From assembly GCA_937996585.1 (NCBI GenBank), contig CALKUW010000042.1, positions 1 through 44,718 on the forward strand: DNA of 44,718 nt. The letters are read 5' to 3'. Under the pieces are notes generated by a model. It was not told where the DNA came from. It saw only the letters and a program-made list of their open reading frames with translations, and did no database searches. The stretch's first letter is position 1. Each line of letters opens with the position of its first letter. Made by a program: the position numbers and the translations under genes. Shown here in pieces: positions 14,865-22,754 of this stretch. Source of the DNA: an uncultured Flavobacteriales bacterium (GTDB lineage: Bacteria; Bacteroidota; Bacteroidia; Flavobacteriales_D; Sanyastnellaceae).

Positions 14865-16846
14865 CACCAGTCCTTCTCGATTTTCGACTTCTTGCCCTTG
14901 TTGCGCTTGGCGTTTTCCTGAGCCTGCAATTTGGCACGAAGGGCGGCTTCGTTGCGCTCAAGCAAGTCAAGGATGCGCTCGGCATCTGCGGGGTGTATGC
15001 GTCCTTCCTGCTGTTCACCTTGATCAGGGCTGTCCTGTTGACCCTGGCCTTGATCTTGTTGTTGGTCCTGCTGCTGGTCGTTCTGCTGCTGGTCGCCTTC
15101 CCCTTGCTGGTCGTTCTGCTGCTGCTGGTCCTGTTGCTGGTCCTGTTGTTCGTCCTCTTGCTGGTCGTTCTGCTGTTGCTGGTCCTTCTGCTCGTCCTGT
15201 TGCTCGTCTCCCTGCTGTTGCTGTTCCTTCTGCTCGTCCTGTTGGTCGTCTCCCTGCTTTTGCTGTTCCTGCTGTTGCTGTTCCTGCCGCATCGACAACG
15301 CCAAACTGAGGTTGTGGCGGGTGTCAGCATCCATCGGGTCTAGCCGCAGCGCTTCCTTGTATGCACCTATGGCACCTTCCACGTCCTGACCGCCGAGCAG
15401 TACGTCGCCCACATTGCTCCACGCATCCGATTTCAATCGCGGGTCTTCGGCCTGGGATGCGGCGCGCTGAAAAGCCCTCATGGCGGCTTCGCCCTCACCT
15501 TTGCCGGCCAGCGCCAATCCTCTGTTCAGGGACAATTGACCGGGATCCGCACCCGACCATCCTTCAGCCGATTGGAACAGGCTGTCCGCCTTGGCGAAGT
15601 CGCGGTCCACCATGGCCTCGGTGCCGGCCACGGCCTGCGCCTTCGTGCCGCCAACCTTGTACGATTGGGCACGGGCGGTTCCGTTGCAAAGGATGAGAAC
15701 CAGCATGATGCCCAAGGCTGCGGTTGAACGCCGTTGGGCAAGTGGCCACAACGATTCCGCCAGAAGCAATGCCCATGCCACCAGGAAGAACCAGGGGAAG
15801 TGATGGACATAATCGGTGTAGGCCACCTTGTTGGTTTCACCCGTTTCGAGGTCGGCAATGCTGTCCAGGAAAGGGTCGAGGTCCACGAAGCCCTGATTGG
15901 CCCGCGCATAGGTGCCGCCCCCGGCTTCGACCATGGAAACGAGCATCCGCTCATCGAGCGTCGAGACCACTGGCTGGCCGCTGGCGTCCTCCTTATAGCC
16001 GGTTTGCCGCCCGTAACGGTCAAAAACCGGAATGGGGCCGCCTCCTTCGCTGGCCATACCAATGGCATGGACCTGGATGCCGCCTGCAGCCGCCTCATCG
16101 GCCCGGGCGAGGGCATCGTCCTCGTGGTTCTCCCCATCCGTCAGGACGAGGATGATCCTGCTCGCTTGACTTTCATCATCAAATGAGGATGTGCAGAGCT
16201 CGATGGCCGATCCCACGGCCGTTCCCTGCACCGGGATGGCTTCTGGACCGATGGCGTCGAGGAAGAGCTTGACTGCGGCCAGGTCGAGGGTGAGGGGCGC
16301 CTGAACGTAGGCGTCTCCCGCAAAGACCACCAGACCGGCGCGGTCTCCATCGAGGCGGCCAACCATCCGTTCAATGGTTCGCTTGGCCAGGTCCAGTCGG
16401 GCCATTCCGACGTCTTCGGCCATCATGGAGCGGCTGACATCCAAGGCCACCATGATGTCGACGCCTTTGGCTTCGACTTCCTTCAGGCGTGTACCGAGCT
16501 TGGGGGCGAGCATGCCGAGGGCGAGAATGGCCACCCCGGTTCGCCAGAGAAGGAATTTCCAGACCGATCGGCGCGGGCGGGCCTGGGGCCATAAGGTCTC
16601 GATCAGTGCAACATCCAATGCCTTGGACATGCGCCGCTGCTTCCAGAGGTAATGACGCGCGAAGAGCAGCAGACCCATGGGGGCCACCAACAGGGCTGGC
16701 CAGGCACCGGGCATGTGCAATTCGAATTGCGGTGCGGCCGAGCGCACCAGGAAATACAGTGCGACGATGAAGGCCCAGAAGACCAATTCGAACAGCACGA
16801 GCCCCGTGACGTGGCTGAACACCTTGTATTTGCGGGGTTCATTCAT
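14864..16846 (-). CDS. batB: BatB-BatC fusion: VWA-domain membrane protein with TPRs and a Gln/Asp-rich tail
   Basis: The ATG at 16846 overlaps the batA stop by four bases (ATGA) and gives 660 residues. A longer in-frame start at 16912 lies inside batA. Residues 15-65 hold two membrane helices. Residues about 128-330 are a von Willebrand A domain with an intact MIDAS, DVSRS (Asp136, Ser138, Ser140) and LTDGEN at 236-240. A membrane helix follows at 350-370. BatC begins after another hydrophobic segment (LGIMLVLILCNGTARAQ) and has TPR motifs around 405-515. Residues 521-613 are almost entirely Gln, Asp and Glu with some Asn. A short helical, Lys-rich end follows. In other Bacteroidota BatB and BatC are usually separate. 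The complex is linked to oxygen and stress tolerance, but its biochemistry is unresolved. Confidence 0.9.
   Translation of the reverse strand: MNEPRKYKVFSHVTGLVLFELVFWAFIVALYFLVRSAAPQFELHMPGAWPALLVAPMGLLLFARHYLWKQRRMSKALDVALIETLWPQARPRRSVWKFLLWRTGVAILALGMLAPKLGTRLKEVEAKGVDIMVALDVSRSMMAEDVGMARLDLAKRTIERMVGRLDGDRAGLVVFAGDAYVQAPLTLDLAAVKLFLDAIGPEAIPVQGTAVGSAIELCTSSFDDESQASRIILVLTDGENHEDDALARADEAAAGGIQVHAIGMASEGGGPIPVFDRYGRQTGYKEDASGQPVVSTLDERMLVSMVEAGGGTYARANQGFVDLDPFLDSIADLETGETNKVAYTDYVHHFPWFFLVAWALLLAESLWPLAQRRSTAALGIMLVLILCNGTARAQSYKVGGTKAQAVAGTEAMVDRDFAKADSLFQSAEGWSGADPGQLSLNRGLALAGKGEGEAAMRAFQRAASQAEDPRLKSDAWSNVGDVLLGGQDVEGAIGAYKEALRLDPMDADTRHNLSLALSMRQEQQQQEQQKQGDDQQDEQKEQQQQGDEQQDEQKDQQQQNDQQEDEQQDQQQDQQQQNDQQGEGDQQQNDQQQDQQQDQGQGQQDSPDQGEQQEGRIHPADAERILDLLERNEAALRAKLQAQENAKRNKGKKSKIEKDW
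15008..15286 (-). repeat. Low-complexity Gln/Asp/Glu-coding tract in the BatB-BatC fusion
   Basis: Ninety-three codons are almost all CAG/CAA, GAC, GAG and AAC (units such as QQDEQKEQQQQ and NDQQ). The DNA is an imperfect trinucleotide-like array (CTG/TTG/GTC on the plus strand), which makes it prone to length change by slippage. BatC proteins of other Bacteroidota often carry similar tracts. Confidence 0.85.
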
Positions 16847-17940
16847 GGCAGACTCCGGAAAATGACATGTCTGAACAGGGCTTCGGCTCCAAGCAGGAAC
16901 AGGGAAAGCCATCCGAAAATGGGGAACTCCTCTGTGCGCTTGTTGTAGCGGAAGACGTTGAATCGGGTCTTCTCGAGCGTATCGATTTCCTCGTAGACCT
17001 CCTTCAACTTGGCCCCGCTGGTGGCCCTGAAGTAGCGCCCGCCCGTTTCGTCCGCAATGCGCTTCAGGGTGCCCTCGTCAATGTTGACTTCCACCCAGTC
17101 GTAGATGAAGCTGCCATCCGGTCGCTTGCGCACCGGGCTCTTTGCCTTGCCTACCGTCCCGACCCCGACCGTATAGACCCTGATGCCCTCGAGGGCGGCC
17201 AATTGAGCGGCGTCCAGGGGTTCAATCTGGCCGCGGTTGTTCTCGCCGTCGGTGATGAGGATGACGATTTTGCTCTTGGCCTCGCTCTTGCGCAGCCGAT
17301 TCACGGCAGTGGCTAATCCCATCCCGATGGCCGTTCCTCCTTCCACCATCCCCGTCTCGAGGCCTGCCAATCCATCAAGGACCACCCGATGGTCTGTTGT
17401 CAAGGGGACGCGGGTAAAGCTTTCGCCCTCATAGACCACCACCCCGACGCGGTCGAATGGGCGGTCTGAAACGAATTCCCTGGCCACCTCCTTGGCGGCT
17501 TCGAGTCGATTGGGCCGAAAGTCCTTGCTCAGCATGCTGGCCGAGACATCCATGGCCATCACGATGTCAATCCCCTCTCGGGTCATGTTCTCGACACTGG
17601 ATGCGCTCTGTGGTTGGGCGATGACCAGCACCATCATCCCCAGCCCTGCAGTGCGCAAGGTGTCCGGTAGCAGCGGGAGCCATTGGTCGCGACGGGGCGG
17701 TTTCAGATCGAGGTGCTGGAGGTTGATGCGGAAAACGGGCCATGCAATGGGGCGCCAGATGCGCCAAAGGCTCCAGGCGGCCACCACGGTCCACAACCAG
17801 AGGGCCAGGGGGCGGCCCCATTCAAACCGGAGTTGGGCCATTTGCAGCACAGTGAACAACAGCACCCAGGCTCCTGCTTGCGCAAACCCCTGGCGCAGCC
17901 GTGCACCTTGTTGTCCGAAGGCGTCACCCATGGTTTTCAT
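16843..17940 (-). CDS. batA: BatA, VWA-domain inner-membrane protein
   Basis: The best start is the ATG at 17940 (MKTMGDAFGQQ, 365 residues), overlapping the upstream gene by 17 bp. The ATG at 17931 is an alternative. Residues about 25-75 form two membrane helices (VLLFTVLQMAQL, LALWLWTVVAAWSLW), with another near 105-120. The VWA domain follows with an intact MIDAS: AMDVSASMLSKDF, a GGTAIGMGL threonine loop and LITDGENNRGQ. A C-terminal helix (IFGWLSLFLLGAEALF) anchors the end, leaving the VWA domain on the periplasmic face as in BatA. Its stop overlaps the batB start as ATGA. BatA is known from Bacteroides fragilis as an aerotolerance protein. It is thought to act with MoxR, DUF58 and BatB-E. 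Confidence 0.92.
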   Translation of the reverse strand: MKTMGDAFGQQGARLRQGFAQAGAWVLLFTVLQMAQLRFEWGRPLALWLWTVVAAWSLWRIWRPIAWPVFRINLQHLDLKPPRRDQWLPLLPDTLRTAGLGMMVLVIAQPQSASSVENMTREGIDIVMAMDVSASMLSKDFRPNRLEAAKEVAREFVSDRPFDRVGVVVYEGESFTRVPLTTDHRVVLDGLAGLETGMVEGGTAIGMGLATAVNRLRKSEAKSKIVILITDGENNRGQIEPLDAAQLAALEGIRVYTVGVGTVGKAKSPVRKRPDGSFIYDWVEVNIDEGTLKRIADETGGRYFRATSGAKLKEVYEEIDTLEKTRFNVFRYNKRTEEFPIFGWLSLFLLGAEALFRHVIFRSLP

Positions 17941-18922
17941 TTTCGGGTGAAGGGGTGTTGCGCGGACCATGGCTCGTGGGAATGGAACCTTCGATCCATG
18001 CGATGCTCTCTTTGACAACCCGGAGGTGGGCATCGCCATCCATGCCCTGCTTTGCGAATTTGACCAGGTCGGACCGCTGGAGCAGGGCGACCATCCAGTC
18101 CACCTGTTCTGCATCCAACCCGCGCACAGGGGCTTGGCGCAGGGAACGCGCCAGTTCGTCCGTTGTGCGCTCGAGCGCCTTGACATGGAAAGTGCCCTGC
18201 AGGTGCAGCCGAACCGCTTCGGACACGATGGACTGGGTTTCCTTTCCATCCCCCTGTTGCCAAGGCGCCTCGGCTTCGAGTTTCCGGAGCATGGCGAGTG
18301 CCGTCACATGGGCCGGCACTTCAGGGGCTTCCACGGTGGGCGCGATGCCTTCTTCCACCTGCCGGCCGGACAGCTTGCGATACAGCCAAAGGGCCATCAG
18401 CAGCAGGCCGACCCCACCCATAATCCAAGGCAGCACACTGCGGAGGCGTTCCCACCAGCTCCATTGGTAGGCCTTGAACCCCTGCATGGGCTTGGGGACG
18501 GCATTCTCGCCCAGGGGAATGAGGCCGACTTCCACCAGCATGGCACGGGTGGGCGTGGGGGCGTTGGCGGAATCGGTCAGGACGAGGGGCTCAATGACCT
18601 TGACGCCCGTATCCCAAGCCATGACTGTGATGCGCTGAACGCGTCGGAGTCCTGCTTCGAGAACAGGCGAGGCGCTGCTGTCCAGCGGCGCTGCGCCGAC
18701 AATCTCCCACCCTTGCGGCAGGGAGTCGCCGATGGCGAGCTCGGGCCAATTCCAACGCCGACCGCCTTCCAAAGGTTCGTCGGAAACCAGTTCCAGAACG
18801 AGGGGTTCGCCTACGCCTATGCTGTCGCTGGACACGACGAGGTCGAACCGTGCTTCGGTTTGTGCCAGAACGGGTGAAACCGCCAGGGCAAAAGCAATGG
18901 CTATGGCACGGGCATCAACCAC
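17924..18922 (-). CDS. BatD-like single-pass membrane protein of the bat operon
   Basis: The 332-residue product starts at a GTG (18922) that overlaps the DUF58 stop by 8 bp. No ATG lies near, and GTG gives a good signal peptide (ARAIAIAFALAVSPVLAQ). Residues about 22-140 are a periplasmic beta domain similar in style to a BatD domain (FDLVVSSDSIGVGEPLVLELV, QRITVMAWDTGVKVIEPLVL). A membrane helix lies at about 164-183 (PWIMGGVGLLLMALWLY). The cytoplasmic helical end (PAHVTALAMLRKLEAE, ERTTDELARSLRQ, VDWMVALLQRSDLVKFAKQ) matches the DUF4381-type domain coded between DUF58 and batA in many Bacteroidota. It is probably a structural partner of the VWA proteins. Function is unknown. Confidence 0.78.
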   Translation of the reverse strand: MVDARAIAIAFALAVSPVLAQTEARFDLVVSSDSIGVGEPLVLELVSDEPLEGGRRWNWPELAIGDSLPQGWEIVGAAPLDSSASPVLEAGLRRVQRITVMAWDTGVKVIEPLVLTDSANAPTPTRAMLVEVGLIPLGENAVPKPMQGFKAYQWSWWERLRSVLPWIMGGVGLLLMALWLYRKLSGRQVEEGIAPTVEAPEVPAHVTALAMLRKLEAEAPWQQGDGKETQSIVSEAVRLHLQGTFHVKALERTTDELARSLRQAPVRGLDAEQVDWMVALLQRSDLVKFAKQGMDGDAHLRVVKESIAWIEGSIPTSHGPRNTPSPENENHG

Positions 18923-19781
18923 GGCGGTCGAACAACTGCATGAGGGGTTGGACGTAGGGTTGGCCGGTGTTCAGAACGGTGTGGTCCACGCCCGAACGCT
19001 TCATCAGGTCCTCCAGCTCGGATTGGTAACGGCTTGAGGCCGCTTCGAACCGCTTGCGCCATCGCGTACTCGAAGAGTCGACAAAGGCTGCAGCGCCGGA
19101 TTCGGGGTCTGAAGTGGCAATCCAGCCCAGACGAGCGGCCTTGCGCTCGATGTCATCCACGAGTTGCAGTGCCACGAGGTCGTGCTTTCGGGCGGTGCGC
19201 TTGAGCGTTTCGGAGAAGCCCGCATCCTGGAGGTCGCTGATCAGGAAAGCGATGGTCCGCTTCTTCATGACGCGGCCGAAATGCTCCAGGGCCAAATTGA
19301 TGTTGGTGCCCTGGCCCTGGGGCTCGAGGTCGATGACCTCACGGACGATGCGCAAAATGTGACTTCGGCCCTTCTTGGGCGGAATGAAGCGTTCCACCCG
19401 GTCGCTGAAGAGCAGCGCGCCGATCTTGTCGTTGTTCTGACCGGCGGAAAAGGCCAGGACGGCAGCGAGTTCGGCCGCCAGCTCCCGCTTGGAGCGCATG
19501 CGGCTTCCGAGCACACCCGATGCGCTGACGTCGATGAGCAGCATGGCGGTGAGCTCCCGTTCTTCCTCGAACACCTTGACGTAGGGCGTGCGCATGCGCG
19601 CCGTCACGTTCCAGTCGATGGTCCGGATTTCGTCACCGTGCTGGTAGGCACGGTTCTCGCTGAAGGCCATACCGCGCCCTTTGAAGGCACTGTGGTATTC
19701 TCCCGAGAATATCTGGTTGCTCAATCCGCGGGCGCGCAATTCCACCCGCCTCACGCGTCGGATCAGTTCCGAGGCTTCCAT
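18915..19781 (-). CDS. DUF58 protein of the bat operon
   Basis: The 288-residue protein carries the DUF58 hallmark YQHGDEIRTIDWNVTARMRTPYVKVFEEERE (shown in part: GDEIRTIDWNVTAR) at about residues 47-75. A VWA-like fold follows (LLIDVSASGVLGSR, LLFSDRVERFIPP, IAFLISDLQDAG), with a DVSAS metal-site motif. There is no signal peptide, so it is cytoplasmic. It begins two bases after the moxR stop, and MoxR-DUF58-VWA gene sets are a recognised module in which the AAA+ ATPase is thought to act as a chaperone on VWA partners. The start and length are normal for the family. Confidence 0.92.
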   Translation of the reverse strand: MEASELIRRVRRVELRARGLSNQIFSGEYHSAFKGRGMAFSENRAYQHGDEIRTIDWNVTARMRTPYVKVFEEERELTAMLLIDVSASGVLGSRMRSKRELAAELAAVLAFSAGQNNDKIGALLFSDRVERFIPPKKGRSHILRIVREVIDLEPQGQGTNINLALEHFGRVMKKRTIAFLISDLQDAGFSETLKRTARKHDLVALQLVDDIERKAARLGWIATSDPESGAAAFVDSSSTRWRKRFEAASSRYQSELEDLMKRSGVDHTVLNTGQPYVQPLMQLFDRRG

Positions 19782-19783
19782 GT

Positions 19784-20830
19784 TCAGGGGACCTGGACCT
19801 GGTCGAGGATCTCGGTGACGATCTGCTCCTGGCGGATTTCTTCCGCCTCGGCCTCGAAGGTGAGACCGATGCGGTGCCGCAGCACATCCATGGCGACCGC
19901 CCTGACGTCCTCCGGAATGACATAGCCGCGGTGCGCCATGAAGGCACGCGCCTTGGCGGCGATGGCCAGACCGATGGTCGCGCGGGGTGAGGCGCCGAAA
20001 CCGATGAGTGGCCCAAGGTGGCCCATCCCATGATTTTCAGGCTTGCGCGTGGCCTGCACGAGGTTCACGATGTAGCGTTCGATCTTCTCGTCCATGTAGA
20101 CCTCACGCACGAGCTTCCTTGCTTCGAGGATGTCCTTGGGCTGGACGACGGGCTGAACCTGGGCCTTGTCACCTGCGGAAACCTGGTTCCGGAGGATCAG
20201 CTGCTCCTCGTCCGAGGTCGGGTAATCGATGACGGCCTTGAGCAGGAAGCGGTCCACCTGGGCTTCGGGAAGGGGGTAGGTGCCCTCTTGCTCGACCGGA
20301 TTCTGGGTGGCGAGTACCAGGAAGGGCTGCGGGAGTTGGAACGTCTCCGAACCGATGGTCACCTGGCGCTCCTGCATGGCCTCGAGCAGGGCGCTCTGCA
20401 CCTTGGCCGGGGCCCGGTTGATCTCATCAGCGAGGACGAAGTGGGCAAAGATCGGACCCTTGCTGACCGTGAACTGTTCCTGCTTCTGGTTGTAGATCAT
20501 CGTTCCGACCACGTCGGCGGGAAGCAGGTCCGGTGTGAACTGGATGCGGCTGAAGTCTACGGCCACCGCCCGGCTCAAGGTCTGGATGGCGAGCGTCTTG
20601 GCCAGGCCCGGGACACCCTCGAGGAGCACATGGCCATCGGCGAGGAGGCCGGTCAGCAGCGTATCCACCATGTTGCGCTGTCCGATGAGGGCCTTGCCGA
20701 CCTCGTGCCGGAGTTGATCGACAAAGCCGCTGGCGAGTCGGATGCGCTCCGTGAGCGCCTGGATGTCGGGACTGCCCGGGGTGCCGTTGCCGTTCACGGC
20801 CACTTCGGAAGGAATGGATGTGTTTTCCAT
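19784..20830 (-). CDS. moxR: MoxR-family AAA+ ATPase
   Basis: The ATG at 20830 gives 348 residues. A longer in-frame start at 20890 overlaps the predicted promoter and is rejected. Walker A (GVPGLAKT), Walker B (LADEINRAPAKVQSALLEAMQE), sensor 1 (LVLATQNPVEQEGTYPLPEAQ, shown in part: LATQNPVEQEG) and the DRF arginine-finger region are all intact. MoxR proteins are thought to be chaperone-like remodelers of VWA-domain partners. Here it is the first gene of the bat operon and is followed after two bases by DUF58. A TATTTTTG box at 20888-20895 on this strand is a likely -7 element for the whole operon. Confidence 0.95.
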   Translation of the reverse strand: MENTSIPSEVAVNGNGTPGSPDIQALTERIRLASGFVDQLRHEVGKALIGQRNMVDTLLTGLLADGHVLLEGVPGLAKTLAIQTLSRAVAVDFSRIQFTPDLLPADVVGTMIYNQKQEQFTVSKGPIFAHFVLADEINRAPAKVQSALLEAMQERQVTIGSETFQLPQPFLVLATQNPVEQEGTYPLPEAQVDRFLLKAVIDYPTSDEEQLILRNQVSAGDKAQVQPVVQPKDILEARKLVREVYMDEKIERYIVNLVQATRKPENHGMGHLGPLIGFGASPRATIGLAIAAKARAFMAHRGYVIPEDVRAVAMDVLRHRIGLTFEAEAEEIRQEQIVTEILDQVQVP

Positions 20831-20887
20831 GATGTTCACTAGAGACCGAAGACCTGCGCATGTGGGCAAACCATCATTCGGATTGTT

Positions 20888-20895
20888 CAAAAATA
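20888..20895 (-). promoter_or_regulatory. Likely -7 box of the bat operon promoter
   Basis: The reverse strand reads TATTTTTG, an exact fit to the Bacteroidota TAnnTTTG element, about 58 bases before the moxR ATG. No clear -33 TTG is seen at 19-21 bases, so the match rests on one box and position. Confidence 0.5.
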
Positions 20896-20957
20896 CAAGG
20901 GGGGCTAGGGGGGCATTCCAGGGTGCCGGTTAAAAGATGTTGACCCAACTTGTGGGC

Positions 20958-21380
20958 ATGACCCTCAACGAATGCATTTCATCGGTGGCGTTGTTCCAGG
21001 AAACCTTCGGGTTGCCCATGGAACAGGCTCCGAAAGCCTCCTTGTCGCCCGACATCATCGCCTTACGCCACCGCCTGATGGCGGAGGAGAACGATGAATA
21101 CCTCGAGGCGGCCAAGGACGGCGACATGGTGGAAATCGCCGACGCCCTGGGTGATATGCTATACATCCTCTGCGGCACCATCATCAGCCACGGCATGCAG
21201 GACGTCATCGCCGATGTCTTCCGCACCATTCAAGAGTCCAACATGTCCAAGCTCGGAGCGGACGGCAAGCCCATCTACCGTGAGGACGGAAAGGTGATGA
21301 AGGGACCGGGGTATTTCCGTCCGGACATCGCCGGCGTCCTGGAGCGGGCAGGGGTGACGTCTGAAACCGCGCAACCATGA
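20958..21380 (+). CDS. MazG-like nucleoside triphosphate pyrophosphohydrolase family protein
   Basis: With the ATG at 20958 the product is 140 residues. An ATG at 20937 adds seven residues. The core (RHRLMAEENDEYLEAAKDGDMVEIADALGDMLYILCGT) has the EExxE...ExxD metal-binding arrangement of the all-alpha MazG/PRA-PH superfamily. The C-terminal half (QESNMSKLGADGKPIYREDGKVMKGPGYFRPDI, of which NMSKLGADGKPIYREDGKV is most telling) is the signature of a Bacteroidota-wide subfamily. It probably hydrolyses a non-canonical or excess nucleoside triphosphate in the cytoplasm. The substrate is unknown. It is translationally coupled to the following gene by an ATGA overlap. Confidence 0.88.
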   Translation: MTLNECISSVALFQETFGLPMEQAPKASLSPDIIALRHRLMAEENDEYLEAAKDGDMVEIADALGDMLYILCGTIISHGMQDVIADVFRTIQESNMSKLGADGKPIYREDGKVMKGPGYFRPDIAGVLERAGVTSETAQP

Positions 21381-21883
21381 ACGCGGCATTGGCCAAGCGT
21401 GCCGGGCGCGCGCTGGAGCAAGCCCGGAATGGAAATCCGAGGGCCATGGACCGGTTGATGCGCATCGCTTTGCCATTCAATAGACCCCACCGTATCCGCA
21501 TCGCATCCGTGACGCCGGAGCACGTTGAAGTGGCGCTGCCCAGCCGCAGGTCCAACTACAACCACCTCGGCGGGATGCATGCCTGCGCCATCGCCACGGC
21601 ACTTGAATTCGCCTCCGGCGCCTCCATCCTGCTGGAGGTGGGGATGCGGGATTACCGCATCATCATGTCGCGGCTCGAAATCGACTACACCGCGAAGCCC
21701 AAGGGGCATTGTACTGTCCGGGCCCAACGGAACACGCCGGCCATCCAGGGATTGACCGGCGTGTTGGAAAAAGAAGGGGTGGCGCGCATTGTCCAGCCCT
21801 CCTCACTGTACGATGCCTCCGGCGAGCATTGCGCCGAAGCCACCGTACACTGGCACCTCAAGGCGTGGGGTGCGCGCAGTTGA
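21377..21883 (+). CDS. DUF4442-type hotdog-fold thioesterase-like protein
   Basis: The 168-residue cytoplasmic protein starts inside the MazG-like stop (ATGA). The segment SRRSNYNHLGGMHACAIATALEFASG at about residues 56-80 (core NHLGGMHACAIATALEF) is the hotdog helix and its preceding loop, as in DUF4442 and PaaI-like acyl-CoA thioesterases. The beta strands around it (HVEVALPSR, IIMSRLEIDYTAKPKG, ARIVQPSSLYDASGE) fit the same fold. No further catalytic assignment can be made. Its 3' end overlaps the convergent SH3 gene by 26 bp. A housekeeping acyl-thioesterase role is likely but not shown. Confidence 0.75.
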   Translation: MNAALAKRAGRALEQARNGNPRAMDRLMRIALPFNRPHRIRIASVTPEHVEVALPSRRSNYNHLGGMHACAIATALEFASGASILLEVGMRDYRIIMSRLEIDYTAKPKGHCTVRAQRNTPAIQGLTGVLEKEGVARIVQPSSLYDASGEHCAEATVHWHLKAWGARS

Positions 21884-22547
21884 GTTCCAGGTCTGAACGG
21901 GTGCGCTCATAGCCGGTCAGGGCCCAGCGCTCGCCGTCGAACTGCGCCGTCAACTTCAGGTCGCCATGCCCCTTCACGCTGCGCACGTAGTCGCTTCCGA
22001 CATACCCCTTGACCTTGCCGATGTTGGGGACCTCGATGATGACGGGGGTCCATTCGATGCCGTCGCGTTCCACCTTCCACCGGGCTGGATCCTCGCTTCC
22101 GAGAAAGGTGCCTTCGTCAAGCATGGCGATGACCTCACCCTTGGCGCCGGCCTCGCGGCGCAACTTGATGCGGTTGCCCGTGACCTCGAGCAGGCGCTGT
22201 CGACCGGCGGCGCGCGCGTGGAGGTTGGTCATCGTGCCATCGGGATGGACGAGGACGAACCCATCGGCGAACCGCGCGACATCGCGGCCCAAGACCTTCC
22301 ATCCGAAGCGCTGCGCATCATAGGACAGGGCATCGGAAGCGGAGACGGCCGCGCAACCCGATTCCGCCACGACGAGGGGGGCGAAGCAATCGAAAATGCG
22401 TTCCGCGTCACCGGTTGCGGCTTCCTGCCGGACATGGTGGATGAAGTCATCGAATTGCCGCAGGTCCTGTGGGGCCGACCACATCACTTGGGCTGCAGTG
22501 AAGGTGAACAGGACAAGCAGCAAAGCGCGCAGGAGCAGACGCTGCAT
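21858..22547 (-). CDS. Exported SH3-domain protein
   Basis: The ATG at 22547 gives 229 residues with a signal peptide (MQRLLLRALLLVLFTFTAAQ). The reading frame stays open much further upstream, but that extension is only the antisense of thrS. Residues about 105-190 look like a bacterial SH3 domain: GNRIKLRREAGAKGEVIAML, then WTPVIIEVPNIGKVKGYVGSDYVRS (core GKVKGYVGSDYVRS). The N-terminal third has two Cys residues and no recognised motif (FDDFIHHVRQEAATGDAERIF). It is probably periplasmic and may bind peptidoglycan or a partner protein. The 3' end is antisense to the last 26 bp of the hotdog gene. Confidence 0.75.
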   Translation of the reverse strand: MQRLLLRALLLVLFTFTAAQVMWSAPQDLRQFDDFIHHVRQEAATGDAERIFDCFAPLVVAESGCAAVSASDALSYDAQRFGWKVLGRDVARFADGFVLVHPDGTMTNLHARAAGRQRLLEVTGNRIKLRREAGAKGEVIAMLDEGTFLGSEDPARWKVERDGIEWTPVIIEVPNIGKVKGYVGSDYVRSVKGHGDLKLTAQFDGERWALTGYERTRSDLELNCAHPTP

Positions 22548-22729
22548 GATGATGGTGGGGTTGAGTGTGGCTGAACGGGTCATGCGGTGGGGTGTTGGGC
22601 GTTTTGGAAGGGGACTTTCCCCTGTCTCAATGAAACAATGCCGGCGGGCAGGCTTTTGGTATGCGGATGGGCCATGCCGATCGGGGGTTTGACATTCATT
22701 GCAACTTCCGCCCGCCCGCAGCGGAGGAT

Positions 22730-22737
22730 TATCTTTG
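22730..22737 (+). promoter_or_regulatory. -7 box of the thrS promoter
   Basis: TATCTTTG is an exact TAnnTTTG element and lies 17 bases before the thrS ATG. It would give a leader of about ten bases. The -33 box is not clear. Confidence 0.55.
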
Positions 22738-22754
22738 CCGCCAATCTCACAGGC

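Noticed and set aside
15050..15343. A plus-strand frame coding long runs of Leu and Val
   Set aside because: It is the antisense of the Gln/Asp/Glu tract in batBC and only looks like a membrane protein because of that.
22560..22754. Amino-acid leader peptide (Thr-rich) or T-box upstream of thrS
   Set aside because: No run of Thr codons in a short frame and no T-box features. A plain -7 box is close to the start.
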